Shown in pieces: positions 34,108 through 43,908 of a stretch of 64,000 nt of DNA. The stretch is from Mytilus galloprovincialis (Eukaryota > Mollusca > Bivalvia > Mytilida > Mytilidae). Both the position numbers and the translations under genes were made by a program. Under the pieces are notes generated by a model, which had not been told where the DNA came from, did not search any database, and saw nothing but the letters and a program-made list of their open reading frames with translations. Position 1 is the first letter of the stretch; every line of letters starts with the position of its first letter. The stretch covers positions 4,898,001 to 4,962,000 of the forward strand of contig NC_134843.1 in assembly GCF_965363235.1 (NCBI RefSeq), read 5' to 3'.

Positions 34108-36192
34108 CTATGCTATTGTATATCCATTACTTTTAGATTCATTATGTCCAACAACGAGATCAGGAACTATCTGACTCAACGTTATCACCGAGTCGTCATG
34201 CCGAGGTCTGGATGTCTCTAATCGAAGCGTTACATCCTTTTCAGATGAAGAAAATACAGGGTTGTCAAGGCCGTCGGTAACTGTATTTTTATTATGGGAT
34301 TTCGCGTCTTTTCTCCCTTTATGTGACATTGCAAATATTAATCGATCTTTGAAAATTGAATCGTCTCTTCTAATATATGTAAATGTTTTGAGACATCTTT
34401 TTAAATCAGTTGGAAGTTCTCCCTCGGGAATATTTTCCATTAAAACGACCACCATGTGACGTTTCCGTTCTATAATACTTTGCTGAAAAGCTTCATGAAA
34501 TTCATACATGCAATAGTGGCTTTGTAAGAAATGTTTTGATAGAATAATCACTGTATGCCTGCTTGATTCAACACTGTCTATAACATTGTCAAATATTGTC
34601 TTCCCAGGAATAAAGTCTCTATGATGAAGACAAAACCGGAACTGATGGTAACCGTCGGATTGGGATGATGCCTCTAGTTCTTTAAACGTCTTAGATACCC
34701 ATTCTTCGTCTTGACTACTGTACGACACAAATGCATCATATGTTTTGTTCTCCGAAACTTCTGCTGGTTGACAAGGAAGTATGATATGAAATCTTGTATA
34801 CGTCAAAATAAATATTTCTTTTCTGAATTTTGTCAAAAGTATAATGATGACAATAAGAATTACTATACAGATGCTCAGAACTATTATAGGAGCTGGTGAT
34901 GTTGCACTAAACATTGGGCATGATATATCAGACTTGGTTATCTCTGAAAGTTTTCTTCCTTTCAGTTTATCCGGTAAGTTGCAGGTCATATTTTTAAGAT
35001 AATTATATCGATGCAGGCCCATTGCTTCCCATTTTGTATCATCATGTATGATTTCCAACAATTCAATCATATGATCTGAACATTCACAATGTATCGGATT
35101 ATATCTAATATCGACGTCTACATTCGGTAGGCTACCGAGGAGTTCCAAATCTTCTTGTGATAATTCGGTTATGTTATTGTATCTTAAATCTATTTTTATT
35201 TTGAAAGTACTCCACGTGTAGGCTGATGGATCCAAATCTATGGTTGATATGATATTATAAGAAAGATCTAATAATTCCATTTTGGGAAAGAATCTCCACC
35301 AAGTTTGAAATTCTTTCGTGATTTCAATTTGTCCCGTATTAGACAAATTATAAAATGTCAGCTTCGGAAATGTTGATAGTTCAGTTTGAATGGAGAGGAA
35401 ATATCTTGACTTAGTAGTGCTTGTACTCTGGTCAATTTCTTTAAGCTCGTTGAACGAACATCTGTGGTCAAGCTCGCGGGTATTCGCAATCATGTTACTT
35501 CCGGCGCCTATGATTTCGTCTTCTGAATTTTCCGATTTACCTTCTTCAAGAGAATTTATTTCGTCCATATCATATATATAAGTAACATTTGCGTATATGA
35601 GAGTTTGTAAAGTTTTGTCATTGCCGCAGTTGTAATCTTCGGTAACTTCTTTGAAATTGGTTACCATTGTCACCAAGTCTTGTAGTCCAATGAGAACGAC
35701 GGAGTTGGATATGTCCATGACCCGTAGATGATCCGGAATTGTTTCGATATAGGGATTTCCATAGTCCATAAAAAATCCAGTTATAGTACATCTTTTTACT
35801 CTGACAAAATCGATATTTTTGGCTTTGATTGGCCAAGGCAAAGCAATCTTTGAGAAGTTAACACATTTTAAATCGAATTGGAATTCATAACTCGAGTTTA
35901 AGATCCATTTCCTAATGGCAGTGAAGTCCCATAATCCAGAATGGTTCTTGTCAATTAAACAATAACAAAAATAAGTACCATTCGTCTCTGTTATTGTACA
36001 AGTATCATTCAAACTTTCGGGTAGAATACTATTTCTATTATTTCCAATCGTTTCATTTTCATTCATGAAATCTTGTTTTAAGAATTCCATCATCGAATCT
36101 TGTAAAGTTTCTGTACTATTTTCCTGAGAGTGTCCATGGTAAATTAAATAGACGGTAAACAAAAAACAAACACACATTACAGTCCTCCTCAT
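34108..36192 (-). CDS. Toll-like receptor, copy B (LRR-TM-TIR)
   Basis: A single open frame of 694 residues with the same architecture as copy A: signal peptide (about 1-22, MRRTVMCVCFLFTVYLIYHG), N-terminal cysteine cluster, few LRRs, LRR C-terminal cap with CEC, one membrane helix and a TIR domain with YDAFVSYS and RDFIPGK. From the residues before the helix (PAPIIVL) through the TIR to HKGRK, about 196 residues, I count a single difference from copy A (Asp for Glu in ASSQS-GYH). The ectodomain differs more, chiefly just after the signal peptide and around the region matching A residues 168-230, and the tail after the TIR differs at several sites. The start is chosen at the Met that opens the signal peptide; an in-frame earlier Met is absent. 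Expected role as for copy A: a membrane receptor signalling through TIR adaptors. No sign of decay is seen. Confidence 0.93.
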   Translation of the reverse strand: MRRTVMCVCFLFTVYLIYHGHSQENSTETLQDSMMEFLKQDFMNENETIGNNRNSILPESLNDTCTITETNGTYFCYCLIDKNHSGLWDFTAIRKWILNSSYEFQFDLKCVNFSKIALPWPIKAKNIDFVRVKRCTITGFFMDYGNPYIETIPDHLRVMDISNSVVLIGLQDLVTMVTNFKEVTEDYNCGNDKTLQTLIYANVTYIYDMDEINSLEEGKSENSEDEIIGAGSNMIANTRELDHRCSFNELKEIDQSTSTTKSRYFLSIQTELSTFPKLTFYNLSNTGQIEITKEFQTWWRFFPKMELLDLSYNIISTIDLDPSAYTWSTFKIKIDLRYNNITELSQEDLELLGSLPNVDVDIRYNPIHCECSDHMIELLEIIHDDTKWEAMGLHRYNYLKNMTCNLPDKLKGRKLSEITKSDISCPMFSATSPAPIIVLSICIVILIVIIILLTKFRKEIFILTYTRFHIILPCQPAEVSENKTYDAFVSYSSQDEEWVSKTFKELEASSQSDGYHQFRFCLHHRDFIPGKTIFDNVIDSVESSRHTVIILSKHFLQSHYCMYEFHEAFQQSIIERKRHMVVVLMENIPEGELPTDLKRCLKTFTYIRRDDSIFKDRLIFAMSHKGRKDAKSHNKNTVTDGLDNPVFSSSEKDVTLRLETSRPRHDDSVITLSQIVPDLVVGHNESKSNGYTIA

Positions 36193-36440
36193 TTTGAATT
36201 GTTATGTTAATGCGTACGATAGATGATATATTATTTACTATTTTAACAATTTACTCCAGTCATGATAGGACCACAAAACAAAATGAATCATTATTTTTTG
36301 TTTAGATCGGAATCCATATTCATGTTTGCATGATTTAATCACATCACATGTTATGAATTTGTTAACTCGGTTTCGACGAGTTAAATAAAAAAAAAAAAAT
36401 TCAGTTCGCATTACAACTGTTTATGTAAATTCCAAATATT
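36193..36440 (-). promoter_or_regulatory. Upstream region of TLR-B, conserved with TLR-A
   Basis: It matches 26813-27060, including AATCACATCACATGTTATGA and GTTAACTCGGTTTCGA. An A run in the middle differs in length. The transcription start cannot be placed. Confidence 0.4.
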
Positions 36441-37212
36441 CCCATTAAACAAATACTCCTCAAAGAGCATGGTTTATGTTATGACATTTTAATTCGACCG
36501 CATACCACAAAACGGCAAAACAATCGTACATTTTTACTAGAATAACACAATGTTTTAGAGATTAAATGCATTTTTCCACTGCGATTTGAAAGAAAAAGTA
36601 AGGATAAATGTACATCCTTGGAAACAATTATCCATATTGTCGTCACGTAGTTTGTGTTCTGCCTTAGTGTGACATTATTTTGTAGCCCGAGGTTAATGTA
36701 CGAGGGCCTTGACGGGATTACAGAAAAAGTGAATACTGGACCATCAAAGAAAAATAGACAAGAATGGGCAGAACAAATTAAAGAATGGAGAACAATAATG
36801 AGATAATGTGTAAAGAAGAAGTAATGTACCATTATATTTGAGAAAGACAAAAATAGCGTGAAGATTTAAGTTTACTGACATAAAGAACCCCGAGTCCACA
36901 CCCTCATGTAATACATCATGTCCAAAACATAACTGTGACAGATTTTATAGATAAGTATGTCAGAGATCCGTCTACCTTTTCCTTGTTTACCTGGTCGGTC
37001 AAAAATTAAAATAATAAAAACCAAAAGGCAAAATAATTCTAAAAATCTTTACCCATTACTTTTACTTAGAATAGAAGTACAGAGTAACATCCAAGCGTAT
37101 ATATTTCCTTTCTTAAAATGAAATAACAAATGTTATTGATAATAAAAATGACCAAAAAAAATCAAATGGTGTCTTTGAAATTGATTGGTTTGCCGATAAG
37201 GACCGACAAAAA

Positions 37213-37393
37213 GTTGTCGAAGTTGATAATGATATAGGAATCTTAGCGTTGTCGAAGTTTATAATGATATATAGGAATCTTAGCGTTGTCGAAGTTTATA
37301 ATGATATAGGAATCTTAGCGTTGTCGAAGTTTATAATGATATATATAGGAATCTTAGCGTTGTCGAAGTTTATAATGATATAGGAATCTTAGC
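37213..37393 (+). repeat. 35-bp tandem repeat, five copies
   Basis: The unit GTTGTCGAAGTTTATAATGA followed by TATAGGAATCTTAGC is repeated five times (35, 37, 35, 39 and 35 bp). Length changes come only from TA dinucleotides inside the unit. A sixth unit is cut short after GTTGTCG. Confidence 0.93.
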
Positions 37394-37974
37394 GTTGTCG
37401 TATTTAAAACTATATATGACTTTGTCATGTATGTTTGCAAGTCTAAATTGAAAACAACGTTCAAACCCTATATGATTGCTTTGGATAAAAACAAAAATTT
37501 GTATATTTGTGCATGCAAAACAAATTTCTTTAAATAGTAGAGGGGTGTAAGTACAGCACAAACAATATTTTTCAAAAGACCAAAAAAGTTAAAAAAAAAA
37601 GTATATTTAAAAAAAAAAACATTAATATTGACAAATGCAAGCAGGTCGAACAACAGTTTCTAATGTTCATAAACCCCGCTGACTAGCATTGACAATTGCC
37701 AAATAAACTATACATTAATACCACACGACTTGCACCATCCTACAGTTGAAGAACTTTTAGAGGAGACATCAACTCTCACAAATAAGTCTTTCAGACTTTG
37801 ACATATCTTTATTATCATACAGCCAATGCATTACATCATTACAGAGATAAACAAATGCTTACACAAAAAGCATGATATAAATATAGTGGCGACCTATTCT
37901 AATATCGGACTTGTATTTCTTTTAAATTGAGTTTTACTGTGCATATCACTGTGTGTTTATATATATATTCTATA

Positions 37975-38265
37975 TTAGCGAGAGGTATAGGAAGTGGATT
38001 GATATCTCACAAAACATGTTAAATCCCGCAGCATGTATGCGTCCATCTCAAGTCAGAAACCTCTATAGCCTTTGATAGTCTTGTGTGTCTTTATTTTCAT
38101 GTTTAGTTCATTGATATGTACAGTGGCTTCTTTTTTTCTGACTTGGAACACATTATTGTTCAGCGGCAAGCTAAAGCTGGTGTCCAATTGGTGGCTTTGT
38201 GCTGTTTTCTGTCCTTTATTCAGGTCATGGTCTCTTTGGTATATTCCCCGTTTCCATTCTCAATT
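37975..38265 (-). repeat. Dispersed repeat, reversed copy of 13418-13740
   Basis: It ends in CCCCGTTTCCATTCTCAATT, the complement of the start of the repeat at 13418, and includes diverged counterparts of its internal blocks. No gene is seen in it. Confidence 0.6.
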
Positions 38266-38791
38266 CTATACGATAGACACAATGGAACAAACTAATAACA
38301 TCAGATATAGCGAATCTTAGTCAGGAGGACAAACATAATTATTTACACATTAGATATACATACAAAGTCAAGAATATCTTTACGATTACAGGACATAGAT
38401 GTGTTTGCGTAACTTTTTATATATTTCCTTCGTTCTTGTGGAAAAGCCTGCATTCCGGCAAAAATGCATGTAGTGGTACTCACCACTAACTTGTCTATTT
38501 GTACAAAAGCTACATAAACAGACTTTCCTTTTAATATTTGCCATCTACATGCATGTTCTATCGGTTGTTGTGTATTTGTTGTTTTAAATTTCCAAAGTCT
38601 AACATAATTTAGAAATCACGGATGCTTTAAGTATTCTTAAAATTCTAATTTCATTTTAAAGACATAAGTAGTATATTGCCTTTCTAGATGTTTGAATATC
38701 GGCATAATGATTTCTGAGAAAAGGACCATGTAGATTTACAAATCATTTAAGACAGAAGACAGACTCATATGTTTTTATTTTTCAAAAAATT

Positions 38792-40698
38792 TCTTCTAAT
38801 CTGAGGATCAATTCAACATTTTAAAGTGTTTTACTAATGATACTGACAAGCCACCACAAAGATATACTCAGTGCCAATGAAAACGCAACACTTTCGTTTT
38901 TCAAAAAAGTCTGATAATTTTTATTTATTTTATATTACAACTTTGTAAAGTTGGTTGAAAATGACTTTAAAGACAATTGTCGACAACTTTACGGTTGGGT
39001 GATTTTTGGAACAAATGCGGAGTAAGGGTTATTTTGAACGGACATAAACCGAGTTCACCGCTTTTCAATATACGCACCATTTTCACGATTTTGTCATTTA
39101 AAGCTTGGCTAATGTCATGAATTTTCCCACCCTTATTGTAAGGAAACTGCAATAAACATCTGAGTAAATGCAAGGACTTTCTGACAACCAGCGACATGCA
39201 GTTTCCGGCATGATCCAGTGAAGCCTTTCACAGCATACAATTTCGAGAAGACTGTAGCCTCTACAATAACCCAAATCATCCACAAATTCAACAAAAATGG
39301 ATCAGTTAATGATAAGCCACATCCCGGGTTCAAAAAGCAAGAAACGCTCAGCAAAACCAATACATTTGGTCTTTAACATATCCGATATCGACTCTGATGG
39401 ATGTCCAAAGGTCACGAGAGTTCAATGGTGGTCACGGTAGATCCTCTGGAGCAATTTCAGTAAAGCACCATTTGCGCAGAAATTCAACAGTTAAAGAGCA
39501 CCACAGCCGACATCTTAACGGCCGTCTGGCGTAAACATCGAAATTCTGTAGACCAAAAATCATTCATTATGTACCAAAAATCGTCAGTGGTGGTTACATA
39601 GACGTTTGGCACCCGCCTTGGCCAAAAGTCATGCGTTTCGCCAGATTTAGGTCCGATAGAGCAAATTTTGCATCAGATTTGACATGGTTTAGACGATGAA
39701 AACCACCACCAATATCAAAAAGTCAGCTTGAGTTTGCTTTTCGGGACAAGTGGAATAACATTCCTCGAGATCACATTAAACGTCCGGGATGATCAATTCC
39801 ACGGCGCTGTCGAGATTGCGCTGCACAACAGGGTTGTAACATTTTTTGTTAGGACTGATTTGATGATTCGACATTGGATGTTTCGTTTATCTATTGCGAC
39901 CGAAAGATGACATTGAAACATTTTTGTTTGATATCGATCTATTGTTAGAATTGTTAATTTTCAAGAACAATTCATTTTGAAAGATCATGATTTCTAATAT
40001 AAATTTTATTTTTGAAAAACCAAGTGTTGCGTTTTCATTGGCACTCAGTATATATAAATAGAACCATACAAATAGTTAGCAAATACATATAAAAAAAGAT
40101 GTGATATGATTGCCAATGTGACAATTCTCCACAACAGACCAAAATGACATAGAAATTAACAATTACAGGTCGCCACACAACCTTCAACAATGAGCAAAGC
40201 TAATGCAGCATAGTCGGCTATAAAAGGTCTCAAAATGACAATGTGAAACAATTCAAAGGAGAAAAATAACAGGCTTATTTATGTACAAAAAATAAAGAAA
40301 AAACGAATATGTAACGCATAAACAAACGACAACCACTGAGTTACAGGCTCCTTATATCGTTCTCAGATATCATCTCCCAATTTAAAAAAATCACGAAAAA
40401 TTGAACCTATTATGTGTTGCTCTCCTAGCTATAAAATGTATCCAAAATCAAAGATGTGGAACATATTCTATCATAATCATTTGGTAACTAATGCAATTAG
40501 TGTCTCTTCCATGCCTGTCTTGAACATAAAAACTAAACTAAATATAAAATAAACAGTACTCCTAATGCTCCGGTTGGTTGTCATCGTGCAACACAGTTAA
40601 TAACACATATAGGAAAATCATAGAACTACATTTATTATAAAACACTGTCAAACATTCAAACATACTATCCACACTCATCTGTGTCCACACTTGTTTTA
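38792..40698 (+). repeat. Dispersed repeat copy interrupted by a Tc1-like element
   Basis: The two parts, 38792-38866 and 40049-40698, match 14496-15215 continuously. The only large difference is the insertion 38867-40048. Small differences, such as a single added or lost base, show both copies have drifted. Confidence 0.85.
38867..40048 (+). mobile_element. Decayed Tc1/mariner-type transposon
   Basis: Terminal inverted repeats of about 28 bp (left CTCAGTGCCAATGAAAACGC, right the complement of CTGAGTGCCAATGAAAACGC) are flanked by TA. The plus strand still shows pieces of a transposase in shifting frames: a helix-turn-helix linker region like HKFNKNGSVNDKPHPGFKK (about 39265-39330), SPDLGPIEQILHQI before the last catalytic acid, and WNNIPRDHIKR...SIPRRCR near the C-terminus (about 39745-39815). 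Several frameshifts and stops, and a length short of the usual 1.3-1.6 kb, show that it is dead. Its target was a copy of a dispersed repeat. Confidence 0.88.
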
Positions 40699-41896
40699 TT
40701 TTTCAAAATATATACTAACATTTTATGAGTATGCGTTTTCCATTTTTGAATGTGGATGCGATAAAATTGAATAAAAATGAAAATTGAAATAAGATAGCAT
40801 TAGGAGACAATAAAAAACCTGTCGAAGAAAAAAGTTGTGCCATTACATTGTCAAAAGAAAAAGAAAAAAAACGTTAACAGTCCACAAAACACATGAGAGA
40901 ATTTCAAAGTCGAAGATTCGATAAATGTCGACGCTGATGTTGATGGTGATAATGCCCTTATCACATTCTTACTTTGGAACTGAGGGATACATTCAGGATG
41001 CATAACTCATATTGCATATCTATCTTAGAATGCGATAATGAAAAATAGTTGTCAACATCATGCTTTTTGCGACGACACATTCGATCACTACATATATCAT
41101 ATAAAATTGATGTTTATAACGTAACAAGGAAATGTTATAAACAACGTTATGTCTGTAATAGAACAAACAAAGCCTAAAGGATGTGCCTTTCAATATGATT
41201 TTATCCGTCATACATAATGAATTTCATTGAAATAATTGATTAGTTATACATTGATTACGTTCATAGAAATCAAAAACGTAGGCATGACGTGTGGGAAACA
41301 TATACACACCGGTAAAAAGTATGAGTCACGCACGGATCTTTTTTTAGGCAACAGGTTTCGCAAAGTTGTTTGATTTTGTATAGTTTTACAAATACTTGGT
41401 AAACCCAAGGATTTGCATAATTTCTAACTATACGAATAGCTCATAATATTGTTAAAAACGAGTGAGCTTTACGAAAGAAATTAGTAAATTTGGGTTTACA
41501 TAATTTAAAATGAAAATTTACTATTATATCCGCAAATCTTTTATAATTTGAATAATTGGATTTATATCCCGGCCTTCCTTTTTATGACTTAGTTGAAACA
41601 AATTGCACCAAACAAAACATTGCGTGTTTTCACAGATTTGTATAGTATAAAAATCCTTGGTGTTTTTTATATATAAATATTATATAAAACCAGAGACATA
41701 TATACACATATATGTCTCTGATAAAACAAAAATCCAAAATAAGACAAGACCCTCTGACAACTTTTTGTGTATTTCAATAAAAAATAGACCGATCATGATA
41801 GTGTAGTTTTTATTTCCTAACCAGGCGGAAGACAATTTAACGAGTTTCTTTATTAGACGTGCGATACCACATTGAGTCAATGTCGATAAATTTAGG
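40699..41896. other. Intergenic stretch, no gene seen
   Basis: AT-rich sequence without a credible frame. It holds a small hairpin at 41691-41720 built on CAGAGACATATAT, the same core as the palindrome at 3765-3786. Confidence 0.5.
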
Positions 41897-43281
41897 CAGT
41901 GGCTATGTTGTTCCCGGCTCTGATTGAAATATCCTAAATCTAGCTGGCAAAATAGATTTTCCTATAGAAATTGCTATTTTGCAGGCACCAGCAATATAGT
42001 GTAACGTTTTTCGTTTATTACATGCATCACTGGGTTTTATGATCATGATATAATTAGATTACTTATTCTCATTAACCGTTATAAAGTAAGTTTACAATCT
42101 ATGTTTATCGCCTTCAATCAGATTGTACTTGTTAAATGTCAAATCAATCATGTTAATCAGCTGGTGCCGCGTTGATTTGTATATTTGTGCCTCGGTTGAC
42201 CTCAGTTTCAGTTGACCTTAGCTCCGGGCTCCGGGCTCCGGGCTCCTATAATATAGCTCCTGTAGAATATTTCTTTGTTCAGAATCATTTAACCATATTA
42301 TGATCAGGTTACTAGAGTAGTATAAAAGAGAGAAATAGATAGTGAGAGGGAGACGAGATACGATATACGAGAGAGACGATTTTGTGTACGAGAGGAGTGT
42401 ACGTAGGAGATTTAGGATTATGTCACCGTATTGTTGAGCCTGCAGTTAAGATGTTGTAAACTTGTATTACTGTTACATGTACTTTGGATTTTGAATAATA
42501 CAGTATTGAACTTTTAATCGACTTTGTGTTTATGTTAACTTGCAAGACTTCGTTCAGACTACACCAGGATCCATTTATTTATTTATGTGACCAGGATTCC
42601 CTTAATCACGCTACCAGAGATTTTTAGGGTTACCCTGTTAAAGAGTATACTTGGCATTTGTCGTCCGTGGACGTGTGAAACGTAGACACCAAACAACAAA
42701 GCACAAACACAAGAATACACACTTTAGTTTAAGTCCCCATACTTAAACTACTTTTTCGTCACAATAGTGAATATTTATTTTTCCGTTTCTTTGTAAAGAG
42801 TGGAATTTAATATTTACTTTTGAAAAGAACTAGGAAAATGTGCACTGTCAACATACAAGAATCAAATAATTACTGATATACCAGTAGTTAAATAAGAAAA
42901 CAGCTAACAATATTTGAGGCACATACAATGGTTAATCGTCTGAAAGCATTAATTTATTAGTCAAAGAGTAAATAGCTATTAAGAATTTATAACCAGAAAA
43001 AAATATTGAGCATCCATTGTCATATATATATATATATTGTTGCAATGAAATCATATCTAAAAGACTAAACATTTAGTTGAAATTATTTATAAAATCAGCC
43101 GGCAGTTTAATACTACCATAAGATGTATGCATAAAAATAAAATCTCAGATTTTTTTTTAACTTTATGCAGGAAGAAGTATATCTTACACTATTAATGCTA
43201 TTTTGCCGGCTTGAACTAAGATATTTTATTCAGAGCCGGCGAAATATAAAATTTGCTATTTTGCCGGTGCAATAGCCACTG
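41897..43281. mobile_element. TIR element with CAGTGGCTAT ends
   Basis: The left end CAGTGGCTATGTTGTTCCCG and a nearby CGGCTCTGATTGAAATATC are mirrored at the right by CAATAGCCACTG and GATATTTTATTCAGAGCCG. Blocks GGCAAAATAG and CTATTTTGCCGG are repeated in each arm. CAG...CTG ends suggest a hAT-like non-autonomous element; no target duplication was confirmed. It contains an LTR-like fossil. Confidence 0.6.
42250..42720 (+). mobile_element. Possible LTR-retrotransposon fossil (LTR and leader piece)
   Basis: A TATAAAAG box (42321-42328), a purine-rich stretch, AATAATACAG with a following GT-rich part, and a segment TTGGCATTTGTCGTCCGTGG resemble the LTR and leader of a Ty3/Gypsy-type element. 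Only this fragment is present and it is broken. No coding part or partner LTR is in the window. It sits inside the element at 41897-43281 and so inserted after it. Confidence 0.35.
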
Positions 43282-43696
43282 CTTTAAAATTTAACACCCC
43301 TAGATGTAAAGTTAGAATTCACGGTTCCGTTTCTGAAGGAAGATATGTCAAAAAACAACATCTGGCCCAAACGTTGAATTATTTCTTGTATTGGTTTGAT
43401 GAAAATTAAAAAGTACATTCAAGTTTGATATGATGACAAGTTGTGACAATATGTAAATTAAACATTATTAGACTTCGATCCGGTTTCATCTTTTAATATG
43501 GCCGTTGCTGTGGAATGGTCGTTCTAATTTATTTTCGGTTATAAGATGGATTTGTCAAGAAAATTACCTTCAACAAAAAGAGCGACGTAATGCGGAAGGA
43601 AATTTTAATCAAAACAAAAAAGTTGATTTCCTTCTAGAATAAGCTGTTTCAATCCAAATCTAAGGGATAAATTGGATGTATTTATAAAAACCTAAC
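43282..43696 (+). promoter_or_regulatory. Region upstream of the TRAF7-like start codon
   Basis: It contains the proximal promoter or 5' untranslated sequence of the TRAF7-like gene. An in-frame TAA at 43685-43687 sits three codons before the ATG with no AG acceptor in between, so the coding region begins at 43697. No core promoter element can be named with confidence. Confidence 0.35.
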
Positions 43697-43908
43697 ATGG
43701 ACAATTCAGAACAATGCAAAAACCTTCCAACAGTGTTAGCAGATGAACTTTCAAGTCATCTTACCTGTCCGATTTGTGGGCGATTATACTCGGAACCTGT
43801 AATAAGTATTAAATGTGGTCATACGTTTTGTAAAAAATGCGCCTTCTGTGCTTCAATTTGTCCTGTCGATGGTAACCAATGTGACACCACACAGCTTGTA
43901 GTAAACAG
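43697..43908 (+). CDS. TRAF7: TRAF7-like exon 1: RING finger
   Basis: It encodes residues 1-71. RING ligands are C24, C27, C40, H42, C45, C48, C55 and D58. The start has a good context (AACATGG) and an in-frame stop just upstream. The donor is CAG|GTTTGT at 43908/43909, phase 2. If the donor is ignored, the frame stays open to 44005. Confidence 0.92.

Larger units (their letters stand above)
32070..37040. repeat. Segmental duplication, unit B (holds TLR-B)
   Basis: It aligns in order with unit A (22190-30540). The downstream flank begins at GAAATGCTATGTTGTTTTTC, the TLR gene follows, then the upstream flank to about 36650 and a last block at 36910-37040. Unit B is shorter because it lacks the mosaic element. 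It carries its own extra repeat at about 32700-33040. Confidence 0.8.

Noticed and set aside
35618-35836. 72-codon frame opposite the usual TLR-B frame
   Set aside because: It is a shadow of the TLR-B coding sequence in another frame.
38967-39910. Several short frames on both strands inside the Tc1-like element
   Set aside because: They are remnants or antisense readings of the decayed transposase, not separate genes.
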